Shown here piece after piece: positions 27,701 to 35,667 of a DNA stretch of 64,000 bases. The notes beneath the pieces were generated by a model. It made no database searches, was not told the origin of the DNA, and saw only the letters and a program-made list of their open reading frames with translations. Where the stretch lies: positions 4,609 through 68,608 of the forward strand of contig CAZLZD010000023.1 in the NCBI GenBank assembly GCA_964563925.1. Reading direction: 5' to 3'. The translations under genes and the position numbers were made by a program. The stretch is from JAUILA01 sp964563925. Its GTDB lineage: Bacteria; Bacteroidota; Bacteroidia; Cytophagales; Cyclobacteriaceae. Numbering within the stretch: the first letter of the stretch is position 1; each line of letters opens with the position of its first letter.

Positions 27701-27949
27701 GGTTTGTACGGGCCCATTGAGATCCAGGGCGTATCCTATCCGGGGCAGGTACCGATGACACCTTTCGGCGGACTCCTGGATGACGATGAAATGGCTGCCG
27801 TGCTTACTTACGTACGGAATGCCTTTGGCAACAAGGCCACACCGATACGTGCCGACAAGGTCTCAGAAGTTCGCGCCATGACTGAAACCAAAAAAGGATT
27901 TTATTCTCCGGAAGAGCTACTAAGTGAATATCCAATCAAAACCCCCTGA
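24776..27949 (+). CDS. Multidomain lipoprotein: SGNH-like, propeller dehydrogenase, HEAT and cytochrome c (PVC-type haem protein)
   Basis: 1057 residues. The lipoprotein signal ends TLVSC (Cys29). An SGNH-like domain covers about 37-270 (GDRIVLIGNNLGSRM, VIIAFFGYNESFNG, LNDAGYRRLASFLAD); the usual catalytic Ser block reads GNN, so esterase activity is doubtful. Residues about 370-740 form a membrane-bound dehydrogenase-type beta-propeller (LWVATMPSYPHYKPGD, EDTDGDGKADKQTVFADSL, WGIAFDDWGQNFFAE, DMEFAPDGSLYLVDWHN). HEAT-like helices follow, and the C-terminal cytochrome c has Cys937-x2-Cys940-His941 and the axial Met in QVPMTPF. The type is frequent in Planctomycetes and Bacteroidota that degrade carbohydrates. 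An electron-transferring oxidation of a sugar or aldehyde is likely. ThuA follows after 3 bases. Confidence 0.9.
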   Translation: MSVKSQFSFSFLVPYSLVVLVFLLTLVSCGEKPLTEIGQGDRIVLIGNNLGSRMMNYGHFETEMYLRHPEKNLFIRNMCDPGNTAGFRPHSSRNSPWAFPGAEQFQGELANASHSEGHFETEDEWLHRLGADVIIAFFGYNESFNGKQGVQSFRGELDAFIRHTRSRNYNGDSTTRLILVSPIAFEDLSDKFDLPDGEKENANLQMYTHVMEEVADANQVPFIDVFTVTRKWFKESPEALTIDGSQLNDAGYRRLASFLADQIAGSGDPEASRRTTIQAAVMEKNWMWHNDFKIPNGVHAYGRRYNPFGPDNYPAEIQKLREMTANRDTAIWQAAGGGSYDLAAADSRTRVLPEVETNYTPANEEYVPEYLYGEEALAKFQMASGYKVELFASEREFKDLANPVQLSFDNKGRLWVATMPSYPHYKPGDSRPDDKLLILEDTDGDGKADKQTVFADSLHLPLGFEIAPEGVYVSQGTNLVLLRDTDGDDHADKREILLSGFDDHDTHHAHSAYTTDPSGAIYMGEGVFLHTNVETSYGPVRGTQGGFYRYNPVRKRLERTAQLSIPNPWGIAFDDWGQNFFAETSGPDVRWMMPGTVKPVYGDATPKSRNLIEEAHRVRPTSGLEFVSSRHFPDEVQGDMLINNTIGFLGMKQHRVEEEGTGFTTEHRQDLIRSDDPNFRPVDMEFAPDGSLYLVDWHNVLIGHMQHNARDPLRDHAHGRIYRITYPARPLVDPVRVDGASVTELLDNLTLPEFRTRARSRRELRGRDPEEVSAQLNVWVDRLDPESPGYAHNLTEALWVSWGINRVNTSLLKAVLALDDHRARAAAVRVLRYSGHQVDDQTSLLVRAAGDEHGRVRLEAIVAASWLNKPDGLLVLEAASRHPLDDWMKDAYETSLAHLNGLTLEQKKKEDYDTELTGADLDLFRAGKEIYEREGYCITCHQPDGKGLATSGFPPLAGTEWVLGNEERLIKLTLKGLYGPIEIQGVSYPGQVPMTPFGGLLDDDEMAAVLTYVRNAFGNKATPIRADKVSEVRAMTETKKGFYSPEELLSEYPIKTP

Positions 27950-27952
27950 TCG

Positions 27953-28981
27953 ATGACTTACACCCTAAAATGTATTCTTGTATGTGCGTTACTGAGCCTG
28001 GTTAGCAGCGGGGCTAATGCCCAGCAGGAGGCGCAATGGCTGCACTATGAGGGAACGCAGGGCCCGGGTAAGGGACTGCATATCGTCCTGGTCAGCGGAG
28101 ACGAGGAATACCGTTCGGAAGAGGCATTGCCGATGCTCGCCAGAATCCTGACAGCGCATCACGGGTTTACCACCACCGTTTTGTTTGCCATTGACCCCGA
28201 AACGGGCCTGATCAACCCGGATTATCAGAATAACATACCTGGTCTCCGTGTACTGGAGGAAGCAGACCTGCTGATCCTGTTTACACGCTTCCGTGAACTG
28301 CCGGACGAGCAGATGAAATTTATTGACCATTACCTGAAGCAGGGAAAGCCGGTAATCGGGATGCGTACAGCCACTCATGCCTTCCTTTACAAGAAAAATA
28401 AGGACAGTCCCTACAGCCATTATACCGCCATGTCAAACGAGGTTTGGAAGGGCGGATTTGGAAGGCAGGTTCTTGGTGAAACCTGGGTGGATCACCACGG
28501 CATTCATGGCGAAGAAGGGACCCGCGGATTGGTTGATGGAATAAAAAAGAGACAGGCACATCCTGTCCTGAATGGAATTGCTGATATATGGGGCTATACA
28601 GATGTGTATGGTACGCGCGAGCTGGCTGGTGATGCGGAAGTACTTGTTTGGGGACAATCCACGAGCGGAATGACCCCGGAGGCGCCGGTCAACTGGTCAA
28701 GGTCCATTATGCCTGTTGCCTGGACCAGGACCTATAAGCTGGAGGACGGCAAGCCCGGGCGATCGTTTACCACCACCATGGGAGCATCCGTCGACCTGCA
28801 AAGTGCGGATTTGCGCCGGCTGCTTGTCAATGCTTCCTACTGGCTGACCGGACTTGCCGTCCCGGAGAAAGCGAGTGTGGAATATATAGGTGAATATTCT
28901 CCCACTATGTTCGGTTTTGGCCAATATACGAAAGGCCTTAAGGTACAGGACCTGGAATACGCAGAACCAGGCCTGGAATGA
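27953..28981 (+). CDS. ThuA-domain protein, exported
   Basis: 342 residues with a signal peptide (ending SSGANAQ|Q). The ThuA glutamine-amidotransferase-like domain covers about 45-290: LHIVLVSGDEEYRSEEALPMLARIL, DLLILFTRFRELPDEQMKFIDHYLKQGKPVIGMRTATHAF, GGFGRQVLGETWVDHHG, then VLVWGQSTSGMTPEAPVNWSR. In rhizobia ThuA takes part in conversion of trehalose to keto-sugars. Exported versions are regularly coupled to PVC-type haem proteins like the one 3 bases upstream, so the pair is probably one sugar-oxidising unit. The substrate is unknown. Confidence 0.88.
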   Translation: MTYTLKCILVCALLSLVSSGANAQQEAQWLHYEGTQGPGKGLHIVLVSGDEEYRSEEALPMLARILTAHHGFTTTVLFAIDPETGLINPDYQNNIPGLRVLEEADLLILFTRFRELPDEQMKFIDHYLKQGKPVIGMRTATHAFLYKKNKDSPYSHYTAMSNEVWKGGFGRQVLGETWVDHHGIHGEEGTRGLVDGIKKRQAHPVLNGIADIWGYTDVYGTRELAGDAEVLVWGQSTSGMTPEAPVNWSRSIMPVAWTRTYKLEDGKPGRSFTTTMGASVDLQSADLRRLLVNASYWLTGLAVPEKASVEYIGEYSPTMFGFGQYTKGLKVQDLEYAEPGLE

Positions 28982-28987
28982 ATTCCT

Positions 28988-29197
28988 TCAGGTTGCTTTT
29001 TTTCTACAGGTGCTTATGCCGAAGGGCGCATAAAGCGGACAGAAGCTTATCATGCTGGTAAGAAGAAATATTCCTGCCAGTACCAATAAAATGACGGCTA
29101 AAGTCCCTTGGATTACATTCGTGACAGTAAGTAATACCACGACAAGGGCAATAAATACCCTGATAAGGCGGTCGGATTTTCCCATGTTCTTTTTCAT
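28988..29197 (-). CDS. DUF2892 (YgaP-like) small membrane protein
   Basis: 69 residues; the ATG at 29185 is an alternative start. The family pattern is plain: KNMGKSDRLIRVFIALVVVLL, a second helix LAVILLVLAGIFLLTSMISF, and the ending CPLYAPFGISTC. DUF2892 helices accompany rhodanese domains in YgaP; stand-alone copies are common and of unknown function. The two cysteines (CPLY and STC) flank the second helix end. It converges on thuA with 6 bases between the stops. Confidence 0.85.
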   Translation of the reverse strand: MKKNMGKSDRLIRVFIALVVVLLTVTNVIQGTLAVILLVLAGIFLLTSMISFCPLYAPFGISTCRKKAT

Positions 29198-29370
29198 GAC
29201 TTTACGGGGTTTTTGAATGACTAATTTTGATACCCCACCCCCATGTTTTCCTGGTCATCACAACTAACCCGGAATTTGTTCCGGCAGCGGAGTATGCTGG
29301 ATTGAATGTACCACATTCCTGATACATGAAAACTGACTCAGATCAATAGAAGAACGGATTTATTTCAGGG

Positions 29371-30807
29371 TTACTCCCAGGTGACATTTGCTGCCGGACG
29401 ATTATCCCGTCCCTGTACCCCGCGCAGGGCATCACCCAGCTCTGACCGCATAGAATCTGCCATTACAGAGAGTTCCTCCACAATACCAGGAAATTCATCT
29501 GCCACATTGGTGGATTCTGAAGGGTCATCGTCGAGGTTGTACAACGCGATCTCATTGAGTTCGACATAGTCGTAATCGACCGGTTCACCTCCCGTACCAC
29601 CCGGCCTGCCACTCAGCGTTCTGTACCTGTGCGGAAAATACAGTTTCCAGTCGCCGGACCTGACCGCGTGGAGTTCGTTGGTATGATAATAAAAGAAATA
29701 GGCTTCATGCGGGCTGGAGGATGATTTTCCTGTTAAAACGGACCAGACATTTTTTCCGTCAATTTCTCTTGCAGGCAGGGGTGCTCCAGTCAGTTCGGCA
29801 ATGGTTGGGAAAATATCAATAGCCATGACCGGTGTATCGAAGGTGGCTCCTGCCGGGAGTATACCGGGGTACCAGGCAATGAACGGTTCGCGGTGGCCCC
29901 CCTCGAAGGCTGTGCCCTTTCCTTCCCTGAAAATTCCCGGCGATCCGGCGTGGTCCCCGTAAGACAACCACGGACCATTATCAGAAGTGAACAGAATGAG
30001 GGTATTGGAATCGATCCCGTTTCGTTCCAGAGCTTTACGGATTTCTCCCACCGACCAGTCAATTTCCATGATCACATCCCCGTACAGTCCCCTTTCAGAT
30101 TTCCCCTTGAATTTATCCGAGACGAACAGGGGGACGTGCGGTTGCGGATGAGGGATATACAGGAAAAAAGGTTTCCCCGCGTTCTCATTTATGAACCGTA
30201 CACTTTCTTCGGTGATTCGGGTAGTAAGCTGGCTTTGATCCTTTTCGTAATACCGGAGGATGGAGTCATTGCGAAACAGGGGCAAAGCCGGAAAATCAAA
30301 GACTGTACCTTGCCACGGATGGGCTGGCCACATGTCGTTGGAATATGGGATTCCAAAAAATTCATCAAAACCCTGTTTGGTCGGGAGCAGATCAGGGTGG
30401 TCGCCTAGGTGCCATTTCCCCATTATGGCAGTTGTATAACCTATCGATTTAAGGGATTCGGCCAGGGTCATTTCCTCCGGGTGCAGACCTTTTGATGATT
30501 CCGGTCCCAGTGCGCCATGAATATTTACCCGGTTGGGATAGCATCCGGTCAGCAATGCTGCCCTTGAGGCGGAACAGACGGCCTGTGCTGCATAAAAGGA
30601 GGTCAGTTTAACACCTTCCCGTGCCAGTTGGTCCAGGTGAGGGGTTTCGATATCCGGACTGCCAAAGGCACCCATATCCTCATAGCCCTGATCATCGGTA
30701 AAAATGATCACAATATTGGGTGATTGGTCGGGAGAATTTACTTCAGATGCCGGTTGGCTGCAGCTTACAAGTGCAATAGCGAATACGGCGGTAATCAGAT
30801 GCCTCAT
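29371..30807 (-). CDS. S1-family sulfatase lipoprotein
   Basis: 478 residues. The lipoprotein signal ends ALVSC (Cys16). Metal Asp38-Asp39 are in FTDDQGYEDMGAFG. The maturation signature is CSASR with Cys78, the less common C-x-A-x-R form (most sulfatases have Pro). AIMGKWHLGDHPD, IPHPQPHVPLFVS, LFTSDNGPWLSYGDHAGS and WKLYFPHRYRTL are typical S1 elements. The GPWLSYGDHAGSPG...GTAFEGGHREPFI wording is that of arylsulfatase A-like or polysaccharide sulfatases. It should act on sulfated glycans in the periplasm or at the cell surface. It is not in an obvious operon: the lipoprotein gene upstream ends with a terminator. Confidence 0.9.
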   Translation of the reverse strand: MRHLITAVFAIALVSCSQPASEVNSPDQSPNIVIIFTDDQGYEDMGAFGSPDIETPHLDQLAREGVKLTSFYAAQAVCSASRAALLTGCYPNRVNIHGALGPESSKGLHPEEMTLAESLKSIGYTTAIMGKWHLGDHPDLLPTKQGFDEFFGIPYSNDMWPAHPWQGTVFDFPALPLFRNDSILRYYEKDQSQLTTRITEESVRFINENAGKPFFLYIPHPQPHVPLFVSDKFKGKSERGLYGDVIMEIDWSVGEIRKALERNGIDSNTLILFTSDNGPWLSYGDHAGSPGIFREGKGTAFEGGHREPFIAWYPGILPAGATFDTPVMAIDIFPTIAELTGAPLPAREIDGKNVWSVLTGKSSSSPHEAYFFYYHTNELHAVRSGDWKLYFPHRYRTLSGRPGGTGGEPVDYDYVELNEIALYNLDDDPSESTNVADEFPGIVEELSVMADSMRSELGDALRGVQGRDNRPAANVTWE

Positions 30808-30907
30808 TGGGCTTTAAGATACCATATCGGTTGAGAATTCTGAAACCGTAGCGGTTAAAAAGAAGTTAAGAATTCATGAAATACCGGAAACGGTGGAGAA
30901 TAAATAC

Positions 30908-30942
30908 AAAAAGAGGCTCCCTGGTATGGATAGCCCCTTTTT
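30908..30942 (-). terminator. Rho-independent terminator after the 192-residue lipoprotein gene
   Basis: On the minus strand AAAAAGGGGCT pairs with AGCCTCTTTTT (one G-T or mismatch pair) around a 13-base loop, with the T run directly after the stem. Because both arms are A/T-flanked it could also work on the plus strand. It separates the lipoprotein gene from the sulfatase gene downstream. Confidence 0.75.
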
Positions 30943-30983
30943 AAATTTCTGTCTGCGTTTGATAATCCGATATTCCTGACGAA

Positions 30984-31562
30984 TTATTGAGACCGCGAAT
31001 AAAGCTCCTGAAAGTCTTCTTTATCACCATCAATTTCCAGCATGACCTCATTGGCATCCAGTGTAAGCACATAGACCGCATCCGGAATCGGCGGTTGTCC
31101 CGAAGCGGATTCCCATTCATTAATGAGTTCCCAGCCTTTTACCGGGTTGGTATTCCGGTAGTTCCGGTTTATCGATTTAGAACCTCTCCAGTCGGATACC
31201 AGAACATCCTTCACACCATTAGTGAGCGGAGGCCTTCCCATCAGGTATTTCTTCACTACTTCAGGGTCATTTTTGAGGTACTTGACATCGCAGGATCCGC
31301 TGCGGATTACTGCGTATTTTCCCTCTGTATTTACGGTGCTGTCTTTCCAGATTAATCGATTGCCTTCAAAACGAAGGTCAATTCCCTGATAGCTATTGCG
31401 CTGTTCATTCTCAATGTGGATCCAGCCTCCCTGCATGTTTGTGGCCAGTGTGGTGTTGGTCACATCCATGACTTCGCGCGGTGTAGCCTCTTCGGATTCC
31501 GAGCAGGAAACCAAAGACCCTGCTACAACAATAAAGCCAGTTACTATAGCAAAACCCTTCAT
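30984..31562 (-). CDS. Lipoprotein of unknown function
   Basis: 192 residues. The signal is MKGFAIVTGFIVVAGSLVSC with lipobox LVSC (Cys20). The remainder is a single beta-rich domain (GGWIHIENEQRNSYQGIDLRFEGNRLIWKDSTVNTEGKYAVIRSG, KSINRNYRNTNPVKGWELINEWE, YVLTLDANEVMLEIDGDKEDF) that looks lipocalin-like, in the manner of Bacteroidota small lipoproteins, but I cannot name a family. It is flanked by a terminator downstream and a 100-base A+T-rich spacer upstream, so it seems monocistronic. Confidence 0.7.
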   Translation of the reverse strand: MKGFAIVTGFIVVAGSLVSCSESEEATPREVMDVTNTTLATNMQGGWIHIENEQRNSYQGIDLRFEGNRLIWKDSTVNTEGKYAVIRSGSCDVKYLKNDPEVVKKYLMGRPPLTNGVKDVLVSDWRGSKSINRNYRNTNPVKGWELINEWESASGQPPIPDAVYVLTLDANEVMLEIDGDKEDFQELYSRSQ

Positions 31563-31663
31563 AATTCATGTTTTTAGTTATGTATATATGAATTTAATGA
31601 AGGGGTGGTAACCTGACAGGCAATAAAAAATTATAAAATTTCTTCAAATAATATATAAGCAGA

Positions 31664-33631
31664 TTAATCTTCCCCAGTGTTTACTGAGGCTTTCTTCAGG
31701 TTTTCCTCGAGAAAGTCCGCGACGCGTACATAGGCGGTAATCCTGTTCTCCATTTTTCTGATCCCGTGGCCTTCATCCGGAAACCGCAGGTATTCCACTT
31801 CTCCTCCATTGTTTCGGATTTTCTCTACAAAGAGGTCGGATTCAGTCACCGGATCCCTCGGGTCGTTGGCTCCATGCAATATCATGACGGGTGATTTTAC
31901 CTGGTCAATATATTCGATAGGGGAGATTGACTTGAAAAAAGCCCGGTCTTCCGGATCGTCAATATCACCGTATTCCAGGCGATCACTGGCTTTGAGTGCC
32001 GGCGAAGCTCCTTCAAGGGCAGTGACCCAGTTTGACACACCGACAAAAGCAACGCCGCAATCAAATATGTCCGGAAGCCTTGACATGGCCGCCATTGTGA
32101 GGTAGCCGCCATACGAACCACCCATGACCGCCACATGGTCAGTATCCCCGATACCCTGGGCGGAAAGGTAAGCCACAGCATCTTCGAGGTCAAAGTACTC
32201 CACTTCACGTTTTCGTAGATTATTCTCACGTGCGAAGGATTTTCCAAATCCTGTGGATCCCCGGTAATTCAGGTCAAACACTATAAATCCTTTTTGCGTC
32301 AGGTACTGGGTAAGGGCATCGAAATCAGGCCGGGCCTGTGACGTCGGTCCGCCGTGCACCGTAATCACCACGGGCATTTCCCCGCCCATGTTGTCCGGGG
32401 CGTAAAGAAGTCCGTGCAGCATCAGTCCATCCCGGGCTTCAAAACGGTGAGGCTCCGGAAGGACCATTTTGGTCATATCGAGCCCGGCGGTTGCCGAATG
32501 GGTGGCACGGAACAGGGTGCCGTCAGAATTATCCCAGGTCCAGATATCACCTGGTATCTGCGGACTTGTTACATGCGCTGCGTAGATGTCTGCCCCGGGG
32601 GCGCGGGTAAGGTTTATGATGCCCGCTGGCCATTGAGGTCCCTCAGAGGTTCGGCCATCGGGAATGTTGTAAATATAATGGGCCGAATATCCTGATTCGT
32701 TGGCGATCCAGTGGATAACCTTTTCGTCTTCCGATAAGATGATTTGCTCTATGTCAGTCTCATGATCAATGACAAACTCCATTGTATTATTCTCCAGTGA
32801 ATAAAATGCGACATTCAGAAATTCACGTGCTTCATTCGTGGTAAGGTAAAACCCGCTTTCATCATTCAGCCACTGGAAATTGCCATATTCAGAAAGGGCC
32901 CCTTCCGGACTCAGCATGATGAGCGAGGAATCCCTGACATCGAGCTTATACAAATTGACAGCGTCTTCGCCGACTGATTCAGAAATAAGTACATACCTGC
33001 CGGAGGGAGAAATAGAAACCGGGTAATATCCCAGTTTGCCCGGATAAATGTATTGATCGGTACCTGTCTCAATGTCGTAGAGGTGAATATCAAAATCACG
33101 GCCATTTCGACCGGTGGTGGAATAAATAAACTGTGAGCCTGTCCGGTTAAATCCGCCAAAAAAACGGAATGCATCTGAAGGCGGCAGGAGTTCACGTTCG
33201 GTAGTACCATCGGCAGAGATCAGGTAAAAGCCTTCACGCTCGTTACCTTCCTTGTCTGTCCCATACAGGATTTCATTTCCGGCGGGTGACCATTCGTGAA
33301 AGGTTACTGAATTTCCAAAGGTTATCTGCCTGGGTGCATAATTCTCCTGCGACCGGGTCACCCACACCTGGAAATCTCCGGTCAAACGGGTACGGTAGGC
33401 CAGCCAGGCGCCGTCAGCCGACAGGGAAGGGGAAATTGCAGACTGGACCTTCAGGAAACGGACGATGTCAGGATCCTGGGCACCGGCCAGTGAGACTTTT
33501 CCCGGCACTGGTGAAGGTATGTCGTCAGCAAAAGGATCATTTGCCTGTTGTTTATCCTGGTTTTCAACACAGCCGGAAAGGGATAATAACAAACAAAGGG
33601 CAAGAATATTGGCAGGGATGTATAAATTCAT
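31664..33631 (-). CDS. S9-family (prolyl oligopeptidase-like) peptidase, lipoprotein
   Basis: 655 residues. The lipobox is LSGC (Cys21). An N-terminal beta-propeller covers about 60-370 (repeated WSPAGNEILYG, SPSGRYVLIS-like blades). The C-terminal alpha/beta hydrolase has catalytic Ser506 in MGGSYGGYLTMAA, Asp590 in GANDPRDPVTES and His622 in DEGHGI, and the oxyanion HGGPTSQ. S9 enzymes cleave short peptides after proline or release acylated residues, here at the cell envelope. Its ATG overlaps the lspA stop (ATGA), so the signal peptidase that matures lipoproteins is made from the same message. A second, non-lipoprotein S9 enzyme lies at 48438-50471. Confidence 0.92.
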   Translation of the reverse strand: MNLYIPANILALCLLLSLSGCVENQDKQQANDPFADDIPSPVPGKVSLAGAQDPDIVRFLKVQSAISPSLSADGAWLAYRTRLTGDFQVWVTRSQENYAPRQITFGNSVTFHEWSPAGNEILYGTDKEGNEREGFYLISADGTTERELLPPSDAFRFFGGFNRTGSQFIYSTTGRNGRDFDIHLYDIETGTDQYIYPGKLGYYPVSISPSGRYVLISESVGEDAVNLYKLDVRDSSLIMLSPEGALSEYGNFQWLNDESGFYLTTNEAREFLNVAFYSLENNTMEFVIDHETDIEQIILSEDEKVIHWIANESGYSAHYIYNIPDGRTSEGPQWPAGIINLTRAPGADIYAAHVTSPQIPGDIWTWDNSDGTLFRATHSATAGLDMTKMVLPEPHRFEARDGLMLHGLLYAPDNMGGEMPVVITVHGGPTSQARPDFDALTQYLTQKGFIVFDLNYRGSTGFGKSFARENNLRKREVEYFDLEDAVAYLSAQGIGDTDHVAVMGGSYGGYLTMAAMSRLPDIFDCGVAFVGVSNWVTALEGASPALKASDRLEYGDIDDPEDRAFFKSISPIEYIDQVKSPVMILHGANDPRDPVTESDLFVEKIRNNGGEVEYLRFPDEGHGIRKMENRITAYVRVADFLEENLKKASVNTGED

Positions 33632-34122
33632 GTGGTTACAGGTTTTTGTGGACGGAGGAATTTATCACCAAGAAGAAGAAACATTCCGGTCATGATCGAC
33701 ACATCCGCCATATTGAAGACGCCGGTCTGAAAAATCATAAAATCAATATGCATGAAGTCCGTAACGGACCCGTAGAGTATCCGGTCGGTCAGGTTACCGA
33801 TACCTCCACCAATTAACAGCGCGATGGCTGACCGGGCGGTCAGGGACAAGTGTTTTGTGCGGAACATATAGACCACAGCTACTACCAGCAGCACGGACGG
33901 GAAAAGAATAAAAACCAGGATGCGGGCTGTTTCAGGCAGAGAATCGCCTAAACTCAGGAAAGCCCCGGGGTTTTCCACCTTGGTCAGTGTGAAAAAATCT
34001 TTTATAACCTCGATCCTCTCATCGTTATCAATCTGGTTTCTGACCACTTCCTTGCTGATCTGGTCACATCCAACCTGCAGCATCAGCAGGCTGATGACAA
34101 AAATCCTGATAAGTCTGTTCAT
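33628..34122 (-). CDS. lspA: Lipoprotein signal peptidase (signal peptidase II)
   Basis: The ATG at 34122 gives 164 residues and the standard N-terminal helix MNRLIRIFVISLLMLQVGCDQISK, including the conserved D-x-x-x-K start. The catalytic aspartates are Asp113 in GGGIGNLTDR and Asp140 in FNMAD, and NPGAFLSLG is the conserved substrate-groove segment. Four membrane helices are present. The enzyme removes the signal peptide of diacylglyceryl-modified prolipoproteins, of which this window has many. It overlaps the downstream S9 lipoprotein gene by 4 bases. A TATCTTAA word at 34149-34156 on the minus strand may be part of its promoter. Confidence 0.95.
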   Translation of the reverse strand: MNRLIRIFVISLLMLQVGCDQISKEVVRNQIDNDERIEVIKDFFTLTKVENPGAFLSLGDSLPETARILVFILFPSVLLVVAVVYMFRTKHLSLTARSAIALLIGGGIGNLTDRILYGSVTDFMHIDFMIFQTGVFNMADVSIMTGMFLLLGDKFLRPQKPVTT

Positions 34123-34247
34123 AGGATACCTGGTTTGTCTTTGGTTCGTTAAGATAACCAATATTTTCATTCTGCTGCCCTTGCCTCTGCAGGCCAGGCG
34201 GTTGTGGTTGAAAATTAAAGATTTAATTAAAAAACATACACCTGTGG

Positions 34248-34276
34248 TTCGTGTGAGGTGAAGGATTGTATATTTG
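34248..34276 (+). promoter_or_regulatory. Candidate promoter for the histidine-kinase-like gene
   Basis: TATATTTG (34269-34276) matches TAnnTTTG exactly, and TTCG at 34248-34251 is a near match to the TTTG upstream box with 17 bases between. The ATG lies 29 bases downstream. Confidence 0.4.
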
Positions 34277-34305
34277 CTTATTACTGAGGAGACTAAAGCA
34301 TAGAC

Positions 34306-35667
34306 ATGAAGTCCAGGAAGATCAAAAAACCGGTGAGACCTGATGACCTGACCAGCTGGGTGAGTCTGCTATGCTTTGGACTTACGCTCATATTATCAGT
34401 ATTCTATTACTTTTCGGATTACGAAACGTTGTATCTGCAGGTGCTGGGCGTTGGAGTCATCCTTTTATTACCATTAATTCTAACCCGCGCCGGGAAGCCG
34501 GTCTTCGGAACGCTTCTGCTTTGTTTTCTTGTTTGCCTGCTTCCTATGGCCATGTCGGTATACAACAAGTTGAGTTCACTCGGCCTGGGAATCATCAATC
34601 CGGTTAATTATTTCGATGTTCGCCTCGTATTAATTTCCAGCATCATCGTCCCCATGACCACCATTCCCTTGCGCAGGACGGGTCAGCTGCTCCTGGGCGT
34701 GTTACCGTCGGTGATATGTCTTGCCCTTTTTGATCCGATACACAATATGCTCGGTATCGGATATTACCAGACCGTGATGAAAAGTGGTGATTATTATTTT
34801 TCCGCCAACCTGTATGCAGGTTTCTCACTGGTATTTCTGTCAATGGCATTTATCTTTTTGAAGTCCAAGATCGAGCGGGGCTATGAAGACGAGCGGTCAC
34901 GCCGCGGGGTTATGGAAACCTATATGCGAACGATACTTAAAATGGGTAAGAACCCTGCCATTACACAAGGCCGGACCCGGGATGGATACCGCGACATACT
35001 CCAGGCAGTGATGCATTCCATGAATTCAGATGCAGTTTCATCCTGGGAACTGCAGGAATATGATACACATATGACCTGTACAGAATCACAGGGTACTGAC
35101 GGTGTCACGCCTTCAGGGACAGCCATTGATCTGACTGAGCATCCGAAGTACTTTAAGCGGTTGCTTGACCGGGGGATTATCATATATTCAAACGGATTGG
35201 ATGCGGAAGATCCGGATATATCCAAGGTGCATCAGGGGTATTCATTTATTGATGTGATCTTCATGAGGCCTGGTAAATCATATGGTATTTTAAGTGTTCA
35301 GCGTGCGGGAGGTGATGCAGTCTGGACTGTGGAGGACTCCCTTTTCCTTAAAGCCTCAGCAGATATCCTTTCCCTGCTCCATGCCAATAATGTGCAGCGG
35401 AGGCGTCATGCCGAGTTGGAGAGACGTGTGGCCGAACGAACGATAGAGCTCAGCCAGATTAACGACGAACTTAAGCAATACGCATTTCTTAATTCTCATA
35501 TTCTCAGGGCCCCCATAGCCCGGGTCTTTGGAATGTATCAGGTCATTGAGGCCCAATATGCCAAAATGATCAACCAGGAGATTATGTCCCATTTTCGCAT
35601 TTCTATCGAAGAGCTTGACAACATTACCCGTAAAATAGATCAAAAGACGGGAGATACCTTTCATTAG
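34306..35667 (+). CDS. Membrane sensor with GAF-like domain and histidine-kinase H-box but no ATPase domain
   Basis: 453 residues. About six or seven membrane helices (20-185), a GAF-like soluble domain about 205-360 (RDILQAVMHSMNSDAVSSWEL... SYGILSVQRAG... EDSLFLKASADILSLL), a coiled coil about 363-390 (RRHAELERRVAERTIELSQINDELK), and then a HisKA helix with His398 in YAFLNSHILRAPIARVFG. The protein ends 55 residues later at IDQKTGDTFH. No N, G1 or G2 boxes of an HATPase domain follow in any frame before the convergent methyltransferase gene, which overlaps the stop by 4 bases. It may be a split or signalling-only relative that works with a separate ATPase. Confidence 0.8.
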   Translation: MKSRKIKKPVRPDDLTSWVSLLCFGLTLILSVFYYFSDYETLYLQVLGVGVILLLPLILTRAGKPVFGTLLLCFLVCLLPMAMSVYNKLSSLGLGIINPVNYFDVRLVLISSIIVPMTTIPLRRTGQLLLGVLPSVICLALFDPIHNMLGIGYYQTVMKSGDYYFSANLYAGFSLVFLSMAFIFLKSKIERGYEDERSRRGVMETYMRTILKMGKNPAITQGRTRDGYRDILQAVMHSMNSDAVSSWELQEYDTHMTCTESQGTDGVTPSGTAIDLTEHPKYFKRLLDRGIIIYSNGLDAEDPDISKVHQGYSFIDVIFMRPGKSYGILSVQRAGGDAVWTVEDSLFLKASADILSLLHANNVQRRRHAELERRVAERTIELSQINDELKQYAFLNSHILRAPIARVFGMYQVIEAQYAKMINQEIMSHFRISIEELDNITRKIDQKTGDTFH

